The notes: generated from the letters alone by a model not told the origin. A DNA stretch of 64,000 nt from Desulforamulus ruminis DSM 2154 (GCF_000215085.1 NC_015589.1:2182120-2246119); one strand, 5' to 3'; positions 26,892 through 35,904 are shown, counted from the first letter of the stretch. Numbers and translations: made by a program.

Positions 26892-29264
26892 TTACACCGG
26901 ATTGAAACGCATCACCCGCATGGCGTTCAGGATGGCCAGCAGGGCCACGCCTACGTCGGCAAAGACCGCTTCCCACATGGTAGCCACCCCGCCGGCTCCC
27001 AGAAGCAAAAAGATTCCTTTTACCACCAAAGCCAGGATAATGTTTTGCCAGACAATACCTCTGGTTCTTTTAGCTATTTGCATGGCGGAAACCAGTTTGG
27101 AAGGTTCGTCGGTCATCAGGACTACATCCGCTGCTTCAATGGCGGCGTCGGAACCAAGGCCGCCCATGGCCACACCAATATCCGCCCTGGCTAAAACAGG
27201 AGCGTCATTGATGCCGTCACCGGCAAACAACAATTTTTCCTTTGGTCCCTTTTCCCGATTTAGCCGCTCCACCTGCTCCACTTTCTGGTGCGGCAGCAGT
27301 TCGGCATGAATCTCGTCCAGCCCCAGGGACCGGCCCACCGCCTGACCGACCTCCCGGTTATCGCCGGTAAGCATCACCAGTTTTCGCACGCCCATCTCCT
27401 TCAGCCTTTTCATTACCGTGGCGGAATCTTCTTTCACTTCGTCCGATATCACGATATAACCGGCGTATTTCTTATTTACCGCCAGATGAACTACCGTTCC
27501 GATGATTTTGTCCTGGGAATAGGCAACGCCTTCCCGCTGCATTAGCTTGCTATTGCCCGCCAGAATTTCCTCGCCCTCAACCTTTACCTTAATACCGTGC
27601 CCGGAAATCTCTTCATAGTCCTCAATCTTCTCGGTATCCACCGACCGGTTATAGGCCTCGACAATGGACCGGGCTATGGGATGGCTGGAATGCGCCTCGG
27701 CAAAAGAAGCATATTCCAGCAGCTTCTCTTTACTAAAGACCTCTTCCGGCACCACTCCGGTTACTTTGAATACTCCTTGGGTCAGCGTGCCGGTCTTATC
27801 GAAAACCGCAATTTTCACATCATTCAGGGCTTCAAGATAATTGCCGCCTTTAATCAGCACGCCGTTTCTGGAGGCCCCGCCAATGCCGCCGAAAAAGCCC
27901 AGAGGGATGGAGATGACCAGGGCGCAGGGACAGGCGATAACCAACACCACCAGCGCCCGGTATATCCAGTGCTGGAAAGTAGCTCCAGGAATTAAGAGGG
28001 GCGGCAGCAGTGCGATGGCCAAGGCTCCGAAGACCACCACCGGAGTATAATAGCGCGCAAATTTGGTGATAAAGTTCTCTGTGGGCGCCTTCTTGCCGGC
28101 GGCGTTCTCCACCAAATCCAGGATTTTAGAGACAGTGGACTCGGCAAAAGGTTTGCTGACCTCCACCGAAAAGAGGCCGCTTTTATTAATAAAACCCGAC
28201 AACACCTCAGCCCCCGGTACCACTTCCCGGGGCATTGATTCCCCGGTCATGGCGGAGGTGTCCACCAAAGACTTTCCTTCAATAACTTTGCCGTCCAGAG
28301 GTACCTTCTCACCGGGCTTTACCACGATGATATCTCCAATGTTAACGCTTTCCGGAGGAACCGGTTTGACTTCATCCCCAACCTTCAGGTTGGCGCTGTC
28401 CGGCCGGATATCCATCAGAGCGGCAATGGACTTGCGGGAGCGGTTCACCGCATAGTCCTGAAACAGTTCCCCCACCTGGTAAAACAGCATCACCGCTACC
28501 GCCTCCGGAAACTGCCGGATAGCAAAGGCGCCCAGGGTGGCCACGCTCATCAAAAAATTTTCGTCAAACACCTCTCCCCGGGCAATATTACGGGCGCTCT
28601 TTAATAAGACCTCACCGCCCACCAGCAGGTAGCTTAGCCCATAAAGGACGATTTCCACCGGAGTGGTAAAGTTAAAGATTAAAGCTGCCGCAAACAGCGC
28701 CGCCCCGGCAGCCAGGCGAAGGGTCCCTTTCCTTTCAGCCTTGGTTTCTTCCCGGGGATTCATCTTTTTTTCCGCCAGGGACAATTGCTCAACCTTAACC
28801 CCTGGTTCAATGCGGTCTATTTTTTGTTTAATCTGTTGATAAATCTCGGTCTCAGGGCTGTTATGGGCTAGTTCTACCATCAATTTTTTAGCCGGGAAAT
28901 TTACTACGGCACTTTGGACGCCGGATATTTTCTTTATTTGTTGCTCAATCTTGGCGGCACAATTGACACAATCCAGCCCCATCAACAGAAAAGACTTTTG
29001 CCGGCTAAAGTCCACCCTTTTTTCGGTTACCACCACATCCGGTTCCATTTGACGAATGATTGCCCTCACTTCAGTAATCACCCGTTCCAAATCCTCTACC
29101 CCGGCGGTCTCCAGGGTAAGTTTTTTGGCTGTAAAATCTACATGCACATCCGTAACTCCATCCAAGGCTTTTATTCTTTCCTCTATCCTGGCTGCGCAGG
29201 AGGCACAGTTTAAACCTTCCAAAACCAGTTCTTTAGCACCGGTGATCATTCCCTTTAACCCCAT
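26892..29264 (-). CDS. cadA: Heavy-metal P1B-type ATPase (CadA/ZntA type), second copy
   Basis: 790 residues. Two N-terminal metal-binding domains are more divergent than in the neighbouring ATPase (GLNCASCAARIEE at about 16-28; GLDCVNCAAKIEQ at about 93-105). Then come the full P1B core: TGESMPRE, ACPCALVIS, DKTGTLTQGVF, SSHPIARS and GDGINDAPVL. Probably a Zn/Cd/Pb or related divalent-metal exporter. The pair is not a recent tandem duplicate: the N-termini and many core residues differ. The start is uncertain: an ATG at 29249 (MITGAKELV) is equally possible. The stop is close to a repeat and a hairpin. Confidence 0.9.
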   Translation of the reverse strand: MGLKGMITGAKELVLEGLNCASCAARIEERIKALDGVTDVHVDFTAKKLTLETAGVEDLERVITEVRAIIRQMEPDVVVTEKRVDFSRQKSFLLMGLDCVNCAAKIEQQIKKISGVQSAVVNFPAKKLMVELAHNSPETEIYQQIKQKIDRIEPGVKVEQLSLAEKKMNPREETKAERKGTLRLAAGAALFAAALIFNFTTPVEIVLYGLSYLLVGGEVLLKSARNIARGEVFDENFLMSVATLGAFAIRQFPEAVAVMLFYQVGELFQDYAVNRSRKSIAALMDIRPDSANLKVGDEVKPVPPESVNIGDIIVVKPGEKVPLDGKVIEGKSLVDTSAMTGESMPREVVPGAEVLSGFINKSGLFSVEVSKPFAESTVSKILDLVENAAGKKAPTENFITKFARYYTPVVVFGALAIALLPPLLIPGATFQHWIYRALVVLVIACPCALVISIPLGFFGGIGGASRNGVLIKGGNYLEALNDVKIAVFDKTGTLTQGVFKVTGVVPEEVFSKEKLLEYASFAEAHSSHPIARSIVEAYNRSVDTEKIEDYEEISGHGIKVKVEGEEILAGNSKLMQREGVAYSQDKIIGTVVHLAVNKKYAGYIVISDEVKEDSATVMKRLKEMGVRKLVMLTGDNREVGQAVGRSLGLDEIHAELLPHQKVEQVERLNREKGPKEKLLFAGDGINDAPVLARADIGVAMGGLGSDAAIEAADVVLMTDEPSKLVSAMQIAKRTRGIVWQNIILALVVKGIFLLLGAGGVATMWEAVFADVGVALLAILNAMRVMRFNPV

Positions 29265-29370
29265 TTCAAAATAGCTGTTACATTATTATGAGGCAATGCT
29301 TTTTTAAAAATCCTTATGGGAAGCATAAAATGGCGGCCGCTTAATTTTCAAAGTCCTTCCAGGCTGTTTA

Positions 29371-30177
29371 TTATAATAAAATTAAACTGACCGCCATGAT
29401 CATCATTCCACCGATCACTCCATAAATGGATAAATGGTGCTCACCGAACTTCCTGGCAGCGGGAAGAAGTTCGTCCAGTGAAATATATACCATAATGCCT
29501 GCAATGACCGCAAAAACAATCCCAAAGGTGATGTAGTTTAAGTAAGGCAGGAGCAGCAGATATCCGGCCACCGCCCCCACCGGTTCCGCCATACCGGATA
29601 AAAAGGAATGCAAAAAAGCCTTTTTACGGCTGCCTGTGGCGTAAAACACCAGCAAAGCCACCGCCATCCCTTCGGGAATATTGTGAATGGCTACCGCCAA
29701 GGCAATGGCCACCCCAATAGAAGGATCCTGCAGCGCTGAAACAAAGGTTGCCATTCCTTCGGGGAAATTATGGTTGGCAATGGCCAGGGCGGTAAACAAG
29801 CCGACCCTTTTTAAACCCTCCTGGCCCTTCTCCTCCGCCGGTCCGGCCAAATCTCCAACCAGTTGAAGCTCGTGAGGATTAACCGGTTCCGGTACAAATT
29901 TATCAATGGAGGCAATCAGCAGCATGCCTCCCAGAAAGCCGCCCAACACCATCCAATCGGCAAGAACTCCTTCTCCCCCTAAAACCAGTTGATGCCGGGC
30001 CTGGGGTAAAAGATCCATCATAGACACATAGATCATAACCCCTGCGGAAAAGCCCAGGCCTAGGGACAGCATTTTGGTATTGGTCCGGTCTGTAAAAAAG
30101 GCAATAAGGCTGCCAAAACCTGTGCTTAAGCCCGCCAGGGTACAGAGGGCAAAAGCAATCATCAACTGATGATCCAT
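29371..30177 (-). CDS. zupT: ZIP family metal transporter
   Basis: About 268 residues with eight membrane helices. The ZIP signature in helices 4 and 5 is present: HNFPEGMATFVSAL (HNxPEG) and AVAIHNIPEGMAVALLVF (HNIPEG), both with metal-binding His and Glu. There is an acidic loop (about 110-140, GPAEEKGQEG) and a C-terminal EHHLSIYG segment. ZupT-type carriers import Zn2+ and other divalent metals. It lies upstream of two metal exporters on the same strand. The start at 30177 (MDHQLMIAFALC) is chosen for homology; AAAGG is 13 bases away, and ATG 30189 is an alternative. An IS110 element abuts its 5' side. Confidence 0.88.
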   Translation of the reverse strand: MDHQLMIAFALCTLAGLSTGFGSLIAFFTDRTNTKMLSLGLGFSAGVMIYVSMMDLLPQARHQLVLGGEGVLADWMVLGGFLGGMLLIASIDKFVPEPVNPHELQLVGDLAGPAEEKGQEGLKRVGLFTALAIANHNFPEGMATFVSALQDPSIGVAIALAVAIHNIPEGMAVALLVFYATGSRKKAFLHSFLSGMAEPVGAVAGYLLLLPYLNYITFGIVFAVIAGIMVYISLDELLPAARKFGEHHLSIYGVIGGMMIMAVSLILL

Positions 30178-30267
30178 ATTTATGACCATACCTTTCCGCT
30201 GCGCTGCAAGGCACAAAAGAGAAATGAAACCGATGCCTCTAACGCAGCTGGTCGTAATTTGTTAGAA

Positions 30268-30448
30268 TGTGCTTGAGGAAACAGGCACACTACAGAGCAC
30301 GTGGAGGTGAGTGTGCACAGCCGAAGGCTAGACCGTATATTTATGTGTGCCGGGAGCTCTTTCAAGCACAAATGAGTAGGGCTTTGAACCCTGTAAACTT
30401 ATCTTTGGAGAGACGGACTACTTCAATCTTTCAGTGAGCGCCCAGTCC
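30268..30448 (+). ncRNA. Candidate bridge RNA of the IS110 element
   Basis: The segment upstream of the transposase folds into an outer stem TGTGCTTGA/TCAAGCACA (30268-30276 with 30362-30370) that encloses GGCACAC/GTGTGCC (30284-30290 with 30345-30351) and an alternative GCACAC/GTGTGC pairing. Two further hairpins follow: AGGG/CCCT (30378-30392) and GGACT/AGTCC (30415-30448). Established knowledge: IS110 recombinases use a non-coding bridge RNA of about 180 nt with target- and donor-binding loops, encoded in the non-coding end. The fit in place and size is good. Loop assignments are not proven. Confidence 0.45.
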
Positions 30449-30480
30449 CTGCTTGTTCCCTTAAATACTGTTTCGAGGGG

Positions 30481-31731
30481 ATGTGTTATGCTCAAAATCG
30501 TTTACCCTATCTGCTGTGGGATGTGGATGTCCACAAGTCCTTTCTTGTAGCTTGTATCGCCTCCACCAATGGCCAAGGCGTTACCGCCTATAAGAGCAAA
30601 CGGTTCTCTACCTTTACAGGGGACCTGCGACGTTGTGCCGTATGGCTTTCCGAAAACGGCTGCTGTGATGTTTGTATGGAATCCACCGGAAAGTATTGGA
30701 TACCCATTTACAACATACTGGAGCCAACATGCAAAATCGTCCTTGCCCATCCCAAATACGTTAAGGCCATTCGGGGGAAGAAGACCGACAAGAAAGATGC
30801 CAAGTGGATTGCCGACATCTTCAAGCACGACTTGGTTTCCGGCAGCTTCATTCCACCTGCCGACATACGCCAGCTCCGGGACTTAGTGCGATACCGCTGG
30901 AAGCTCACCAGTTTCACCAGCGGAGAGAAAAACCGGGCGCAGAATTGTCTGACCGTCTCGAACATCAAGCTGGATGATGTATTCTCCGATGTGTTCGGTA
31001 AAGCCGCCTCTGCGATTACCTCTCGGCTTTTGGAAAAGCCATCCGAGAAAATGACAGACGTATCCGCTTTTCGTACCAAGGGAATGAAGGCTACCGATGA
31101 GCAAGTCCTCGCTGCTGTGGACGGAGAGATGTGCGCTGAGCAAGCTGAAAAGCTACGCATCATCCGTTCCCACATGGACAATCTCGAACGGTGCAAGTTG
31201 AATCTGGAATCCCTCATCCTTTCCATTGCTGAAAAGTATCTCCCTCAACTCAACCTTGTCCTGACGGTCCCGGGTATCCAATCCTTTGCCGCCATCGGCA
31301 TTATCTCGGAAATCGGAGTGGATATGTCCGTGTTCCCCAGCTCCAAGCATTTATGCTCTTGGGCCGGGCTTACGCCGCAGAACAACGAGAGCCCCGCTAA
31401 GAAGAAAACCACCAGAATCAACCGGGCTGGGGCTTACATCAAGCCGCTACTCGTACAATGTGCACTCTGTGCGATTCGCGCCAAGCAGAACCCGGAAATC
31501 CGGAACCGTTACATTTCTCTAAAAAAGCGCCGCGGTCACAAAAAAGCGATTATCGCTATTGCCAGAATGCTGCTGACTGCCATCTACAACATTTTAAAAA
31601 AGAGCGAGCCGTACAACCAGGAACTTTACCACAAAGAGGATAGACCCCCGGTTCACCGCGAAGTTTCTGTTGATCAGGCCATTTTTATCTTGCAGCGACA
31701 AGGTTACCTTGTTTCAGTTCCTACACAATAG
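30481..31731 (+). CDS. IS110-family transposase (DEDD recombinase)
   Basis: A 416-residue protein. The N-terminal RuvC-like DEDD catalytic domain has D16 (WDVDVHKS), E67 (CMESTGKYW), D103 and D106 ([12 protein letters not shown]). A long helical central part and a C-terminal Tnp_20 domain follow ([51 protein letters not shown]). It is intact with no frameshift, so the element may be active. The start is adjacent to CGAGGGG. IS110 enzymes recombine DNA guided by a bridge RNA. Confidence 0.9.
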   Translation: MCYAQNRLPYLLWDVDVHKSFLVACIASTNGQGVTAYKSKRFSTFTGDLRRCAVWLSENGCCDVCMESTGKYWIPIYNILEPTCKIVLAHPKYVKAIRGKKTDKKDAKWIADIFKHDLVSGSFIPPADIRQLRDLVRYRWKLTSFTSGEKNRAQNCLTVSNIKLDDVFSDVFGKAASAITSRLLEKPSEKMTDVSAFRTKGMKATDEQVLAAVDGEMCAEQAEKLRIIRSHMDNLERCKLNLESLILSIAEKYLPQLNLVLTVPGIQSFAAIGIISEIGVDMSVFPSSKHLCSWAGLTPQNNESPAKKKTTRINRAGAYIKPLLVQCALCAIRAKQNPEIRNRYISLKKRRGHKKAIIAIARMLLTAIYNILKKSEPYNQELYHKEDRPPVHREVSVDQAIFILQRQGYLVSVPTQ

Positions 31732-31735
31732 CCGT

Positions 31736-32042
31736 TCCCTCTAATTTTTCGCCGCCTTTGGACGCTTGGTTTGTTGCGCCCTTTTTCCGGTGGCTGCTTA
31801 TACTACAATGTTTCAAACTTTTCTCCTTTCAAATTGTCGGGATTCAATCTGTACCGGCAGCATTCATCACTGGCTCCCCCAAAAAGAAGTATCTATTGCT
31901 GTAATCATAACGAATATTTATTACAAATTGATGGCGTAAAACTTAAAACCAGCTTGCTTCGTACCAAAACAGAGGACGATTCTTTGGTCTAACGCAAGTT
32001 AAGATCAAAGAATCGTCCTCTGTTTACGGCAATATTACATGA
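31736..32042. other. Intergenic region downstream of the IS element
   Basis: About 300 bases with no supported gene. It contains the 3' end of the insertion sequence (end not defined) and the long perfect inverted repeat listed separately at 31967-32025. Confidence 0.4.
31967..32025. repeat. Palindromic repeat, family 2 (20-bp arms)
   Basis: Perfect 20-bp arms (31967-31986 with 32006-32025; core AGAGGACGATTCTTTG) with a 19-base loop. It probably acts as terminator for the minus-strand stalk/transglutaminase gene. Related sequences with an ACGGTTCTTTTG-type core occur at 35465-35514, 36549-36572 and 39684-39705. Confidence 0.7.
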
Positions 32043-33197
32043 TCATTCCCAAGAATGGTCTTTTCTCATTTCACTATCGGTAAGGTTAAAATATTTATAG
32101 CTTACTTTACCCGGCCGATCCGGCGCCGGGTCATCCCAGGTTGTATCTAAATGATACCACTGCCCGTTTATTTTAACGAGATTCCAGCCATGGGGCTCAG
32201 AACGGTTTTCAACCTTTCCTGTGCCGGTAATGAATTTCGCTTCCACTCCGGCCATGTTTAAAAGTTTATGCATGGCGGACGCATAGCCCTGGCAAACCCC
32301 AACGCCCTTTATTAAAACCCCATAGGCAGAATAGGATTCTTTGGGAATGGTATTATTCTTATAATTGATATAATCAAAGGCTGTATTGAGAACAACATAA
32401 TCATGCAGCGCCTTTTCTTTTTCCAGATCAGACATACTCGGTTTTATTACTTCATTAATAATTTCTCTGGACTTAGCCTCTACCGCCTTTATCATCTCTT
32501 TTACTTTTTCCGTGGGAAAAGAGTAATCATACTTTATTTCCGCGCGAGTAACCGGCCCCGTTTTTATTTTAACTTCCACAAAATTTATATAACTTAAATC
32601 AGGATGATCTTCCAGCACCTGTTTGGAAATGTCTTCTACTTTCTTAACATCGTATTGATATTTATTATCCAAATCAAATACAGCCGAATCCTTAACCTCT
32701 TCCAGTCCGGCTAATATCGCCTCGTACAAAGGATCGCTGTTAACCACCCTTTTCACCGGAACGATATTCACCTTTCCATCAAAGGACTGTGACGGTGATG
32801 TAATCGTAATGATTCCACTAGAATCCCAGTTCACCTTTGCATCCAGTGCTTCAGACACAAAACGCAGCGGTACCATGGTACTGCCTTGTATCACCTTACC
32901 CGGAACCAGCAGGTTCAACGGCTGGCCATTGCGGTAGGCTGTTTGGGAGCCGACTTGCAGTTTGAGGATAATATCGCCTTTCACCGCAGTTACCGTCCGG
33001 GTTTCGTTATCCCAATCCACTGTAGCGCCCAGGGATTGAAAGATTGCCCTTAAGGGCACCAAGGTTGTCCCCTTTTCAATTACGGTAACAGCGTTCAGTT
33101 CTTGCCCATTAACCAAAATTTGCGCAGCCGCAGCCGGTCTAGGGAGGACTAAGGTAAAAGCAAAGATGGCCAGCATGAATAAACCTTTTAATTTCAT
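32043..33197 (-). CDS. Secreted protein with copper-amine-oxidase-like stalk domain and transglutaminase-like domain
   Basis: 384 residues. The signal peptide is MKLKGLFMLAIFAFTLVLPR with cleavage near AAA. A stalk domain duplicated within about 28-135 (ILVNGQELNAVTVIEKGTTL, LVPLRAIFQSLGATVDWD, then MVPLRFVSEALDAKVNWD) is followed by a transglutaminase-like domain with Cys in KGVGVCQGYASAMHKLL, His in SEPHGWNLVKINGQWYHLD and Asp in TTWDDP. The Cys-His-Asp triad is complete. It is probably a wall-associated peptidase or crosslinker; the substrate is unknown. The ATG follows AAGGAGAG. Single gene. Confidence 0.85.
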   Translation of the reverse strand: MKLKGLFMLAIFAFTLVLPRPAAAAQILVNGQELNAVTVIEKGTTLVPLRAIFQSLGATVDWDNETRTVTAVKGDIILKLQVGSQTAYRNGQPLNLLVPGKVIQGSTMVPLRFVSEALDAKVNWDSSGIITITSPSQSFDGKVNIVPVKRVVNSDPLYEAILAGLEEVKDSAVFDLDNKYQYDVKKVEDISKQVLEDHPDLSYINFVEVKIKTGPVTRAEIKYDYSFPTEKVKEMIKAVEAKSREIINEVIKPSMSDLEKEKALHDYVVLNTAFDYINYKNNTIPKESYSAYGVLIKGVGVCQGYASAMHKLLNMAGVEAKFITGTGKVENRSEPHGWNLVKINGQWYHLDTTWDDPAPDRPGKVSYKYFNLTDSEMRKDHSWE

Positions 33198-33494
33198 CTA
33201 TCTCTCCTTCATTCATTAAAATATTTGCATGTCATTGCAATAAAATCGGATTCCGAGTAATGCATTCAAAGTAGTTTGTAATTTTTAACAATTATATCAT
33301 GCTTGTTTTCGTGGAGCTATAGTAAAGATATTTATGGATTTCCGGCAGATCCTTTTTGCCTTTTTATTTTGAGGAGAAGTGACCTTTACAGCAAACATCA
33401 TTTATTTTACATACTTTTATTAAAAACAAGCCAGATTATCAGAGAAGGGAGTTGTTCAAAGAATAAACTATTTTTTTATAGGGAGGTGATTATA

Positions 33495-33860
33495 ATGGGT
33501 AAGACTACAACAGCGCTTATTATAAAACTGGTCATGACCTTTGTTGCTTCCTGGATTGCAGTTTCTTTAATAGCCGGCAATAATTGGACATGGGCTCTTA
33601 TCGTGGCGGTTCTCGGAACAGTGGTTAATTATCTGCTAGGTGACCTCTATGTACTTCCAAACTACGGCAATATCGTGGCCTCAATAGCCGATGGAGTTCT
33701 GGCAATGGTCCTCCTCTTCCTGGTAGATATGGCCACTACAGGTCTCAGGGTAAACGGAACAGCCTATTTAGTTTTAGGTGTACTAATAGCAGCAGGTGAA
33801 TACTTTTTCCATAATTATCTTATCGGGTCTGGTATTGTAGATAAAAAGTCAAGAACATAA
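33495..33860 (+). CDS. DUF2512 family (YndM-like) membrane protein
   Basis: 121 residues and four membrane helices: KLVMTFVASWIAVSLIAG, WALIVAVLGTVVNYLLG, VASIADGVLAMVLLFLVD and AYLVLGVLIAAGEYFF. The interhelical DLYVLPNYGN motif is typical of the DUF2512/YndM family of spore-formers. Function is unknown; sporulation linkage is inferred from the family's distribution. ATG 33495 lies 8 bases after GGGAGG; longer in-frame versions have no ribosome site. A terminator follows. Confidence 0.82.
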   Translation: MGKTTTALIIKLVMTFVASWIAVSLIAGNNWTWALIVAVLGTVVNYLLGDLYVLPNYGNIVASIADGVLAMVLLFLVDMATTGLRVNGTAYLVLGVLIAAGEYFFHNYLIGSGIVDKKSRT

Positions 33861-33877
33861 TTAAAAATGAATGTCAT

Positions 33878-33906
33878 AGTAAAATCCACACCTGGTGGAT
33901 TTTACT
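33878..33906 (+). terminator. Terminator of the DUF2512 gene
   Basis: A 12-bp perfect stem (33878-33889 with 33895-33906), loop of 5, followed by TTTCT. Confidence 0.75.
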
Positions 33907-33986
33907 TTTCTCCAGACACATGGACAGTTCTCTTGTATCATTAGGCTCTGGCTACTACGTTACGTTAAATTGTTAACCAATACAAT

Positions 33987-34115
33987 CTATCTAATGGATA
34001 GTCTCTTAATCACATTATCTTCTTCTATCTGTTGTATTTCTTTAGTTGCGCCCCATTCGTTGCTCTTTGCGGTCATTTTTGCTTCTTCATCGGGTACCTC
34101 TTTTTTCCCTAACAT
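33987..34115 (-). CDS. Small charged protein, unknown (42 aa)
   Basis: A 42-residue reading frame starts with ATG after AAAGGTGA at an 8-base spacing and reads MLGKKEVPDEEAKMTAKSNE then WGATKEIQQIEEDNVIKRLS. Composition is acidic and hydrophilic, like other small clostridial spore-era proteins, but no family is recognised. It lies alone in an otherwise gene-free 550-base stretch (33907-34460). Confidence 0.45.
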   Translation of the reverse strand: MLGKKEVPDEEAKMTAKSNEWGATKEIQQIEEDNVIKRLSIR

Positions 34116-34283
34116 TTATTGCTTCACCTTTGCAACTCAGAAGCAAATTATATCTTAATTTAACTGTATAAGACAAAAGGATCAGCCCATACCAAAAAAC
34201 TAAAACGAACTTCCTACCTCAATCTATCTCATTTCCCGAAAAATCCATACCCCTTCCTTTATTGTATAAGCAGAAAAATAGGC

Positions 34284-34361
34284 TTGACAAGAAAATTAAG
34301 CCAAGCCATACTAATATTATTAATAACAGACTATATCTAATATAGGATATTATCCTATATT
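34284..34361 (+). promoter_or_regulatory. Promoter and palindromic operator of the radical SAM gene
   Basis: TTGACA at 34284-34289 is followed by a TACTAA-like -10 at 34309-34314 (19-base spacer). Downstream, 34339-34361 is a perfect 23-bp palindrome (AATATAGGATA, one base, TATCCTATATT), about 100 bases before the start codon. Its symmetry and position between promoter and ribosome site suggest a repressor operator. It has no T-run or GC stem, so it is not a terminator. Confidence 0.5.
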
Positions 34362-34460
34362 GCTTTAAAAAATTAATCTTGATAAGTAAACGGATTTATG
34401 CTAATTAGGAAGCGTGAAATGGTGCCTAAAAATAATAGAGCATTTCTAAGGAGGAATGGT

Positions 34461-35429
34461 ATGCTAACCGCAAACTTATTATCGTCGGTAAAACAAGGGA
34501 AATTGTTAAACCAAGAAGAAGCAGTGACCCTACTAAATATTGACTGCCGGAGTCAGGACTTTTATGAATTAATATCCACTGCAAATTACCTTTCCCGTAC
34601 TCAATTTCATAATAAAGGTTTGGTTTTTGCTCAGATAGGCATCAATGCGGAACCTTGTTCTGTGAATTGTAAATTTTGTTCCATGGGACAAGGCCATTAC
34701 GCCTTACCCGTTACATGGAGAAAAGAACCCCACGAAATCTTATCGGAACTAGAATTGCTGATTTCCAGTGGTATTAATGACTTTTTTCTAATGACCACCG
34801 CCGACTATCCAGTTAGCGAATTTTTGGAAATTTCTAAAATCATAAGCAGGCATCTGCCTGATACCATTCGATTTGTTGCTAATATAGGCGATTTTAATTT
34901 AGAAACCGCCAAGCAGCTTAAGAATGTTGGGTTTACAGGAGCTTACCATATTCACCGTTTGAGGGAGGGTATTGATACCACCGTCAATCCGGAAATTAGG
35001 GTAAATACCCTTAACGCCATTCGTGACGCTGGTTTAGATTTATACTACTGTGTGGAGCCAATCGGTCCTGAGCATTCCTATGATGAATTAGCAACGGAAA
35101 TGCTGAGGGCGAGGGATTATCATGTTAAAGTTATGGCAGTCATGAGACGGATCCCCGTAAAGGGAACGCCCTTATATGACAAAGGACAAATTTCGGCAAT
35201 CGAGTTAACCAAAATTGCTGCCGTAGCCAGACTTGTTACCCTTCCCCAAAGAGCCATGAATGCCCATGAAGTTACTCCTATGACCCTGTTAGCAGGTGTT
35301 AATCAGCTCTATGCGGAATACGGGGCCAATCCCAGAGATACGGAATCTCAAACCGAGAAAAACAGAGGCTTCTCGGCTGAAAAAGCTTGGCACATGTTAT
35401 GGGAAGCCGGTTATAGCACGACTAAATAA
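34461..35429 (+). CDS. Radical SAM protein, BioB/HydE/PylB-like
   Basis: 322 residues. The N-terminal helical part is followed by the radical SAM cluster motif CSVNCKFCSMG (CxxxCxxC) at about residue 66, a TIM barrel with FLMTTADYPVSEFLEIS and VANIGDFNLETAKQLKNVG, and a BATS-like C-terminal domain. The overall order and the YHIHRLREGID segment resemble biotin-synthase-family enzymes (BioB, HydE, PylB). The key BioB auxiliary-cluster ligands cannot be confirmed, so the reaction is unknown. ATG 34461 follows AAGGAGG at 6 bases; ATG 34398 lacks a site. It stands alone behind a palindromic operator. Confidence 0.75.
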   Translation: MLTANLLSSVKQGKLLNQEEAVTLLNIDCRSQDFYELISTANYLSRTQFHNKGLVFAQIGINAEPCSVNCKFCSMGQGHYALPVTWRKEPHEILSELELLISSGINDFFLMTTADYPVSEFLEISKIISRHLPDTIRFVANIGDFNLETAKQLKNVGFTGAYHIHRLREGIDTTVNPEIRVNTLNAIRDAGLDLYYCVEPIGPEHSYDELATEMLRARDYHVKVMAVMRRIPVKGTPLYDKGQISAIELTKIAAVARLVTLPQRAMNAHEVTPMTLLAGVNQLYAEYGANPRDTESQTEKNRGFSAEKAWHMLWEAGYSTTK

Positions 35430-35464
35430 AAATGTCTGTGTATCCCCAAAATGTTCAAGACATA

Positions 35465-35514
35465 GGACGGTTCTTTTGTCCTTGGCGCAGTATAGCAAAA
35501 CAAAAGAACCGTTC
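35465..35514. repeat. Palindromic repeat, family 2
   Basis: GGACGGTTCTTTTG (35465-35478) pairs with CAAAAGAACCGTTCC (35500-35514; one unpaired base) around a 21-base loop. It lies 35 bases after the radical SAM stop and could act as its terminator. The sequence class resembles REP-like palindromes common in clostridia. Confidence 0.6.
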
Positions 35515-35597
35515 CCCCGTCTTTAAACTAGATAGAATAATTTAAACCACGAATCTGCATGATAATAAGTAAATTCGCTAAAATGAGGAGGATTGAA

Positions 35598-35738
35598 ATG
35601 AAAAAACATAAGCCTCTTATTGCTCCCGGAAATGATGAAGCCTGGTCCCAGGATGCCAGTCAGGAAGATAAACAAAAAGGAAATGTAACCAGAGTTACCA
35701 CACTTTCTTATGATGAAGTTGACCCAAGCAAAACATGA
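35598..35738 (+). CDS. Small hydrophilic protein, unknown (46 aa)
   Basis: 46 residues: MKKHKPLIAPGNDEAWSQDA at the start and VTTLSYDEVDPSKT at the end. A GAGGAGG ribosome site lies 6 bases before the ATG, which is strong evidence. It is hydrophilic with one Trp and no Cys. No family is recognised with confidence. It lies between two repeat-rich spacers. Confidence 0.55.
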   Translation: MKKHKPLIAPGNDEAWSQDASQEDKQKGNVTRVTTLSYDEVDPSKT

Positions 35739-35904
35739 GGGGAGACAAAGACAAAGGACGACTCCCACTGTCTGTATAACAAAGTTGACTCAACTAAAAT
35801 TATTACTTTAAAAATTTGTGGATAACCTCTACGTATTCGTCCCTATTTTTTATAGTATTTGTATAAAAGAAAACCCTTCTTAATTTTACACCGGCAACCG
35901 ACTA

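Larger units (their letters stand above)
30261..31735 (+). mobile_element. IS110-family insertion sequence
   Basis: The element comprises a non-coding 5' segment with stem-loops (about 30268-30448) and one transposase gene. As usual for IS110, no terminal inverted repeats or target duplications are obvious, so the exact ends are not fixed; the given limits are approximate. The long 5' non-coding region is the IS110-group arrangement (the IS1111 group has it 3'). Confidence 0.6.

Noticed and set aside
33895-34158. Plus-strand 87-codon frame overlapping the small minus-strand gene
   Set aside because: The minus-strand frame has an AAAGGTGA site at good spacing; the plus-strand one starts inside a terminator stem.
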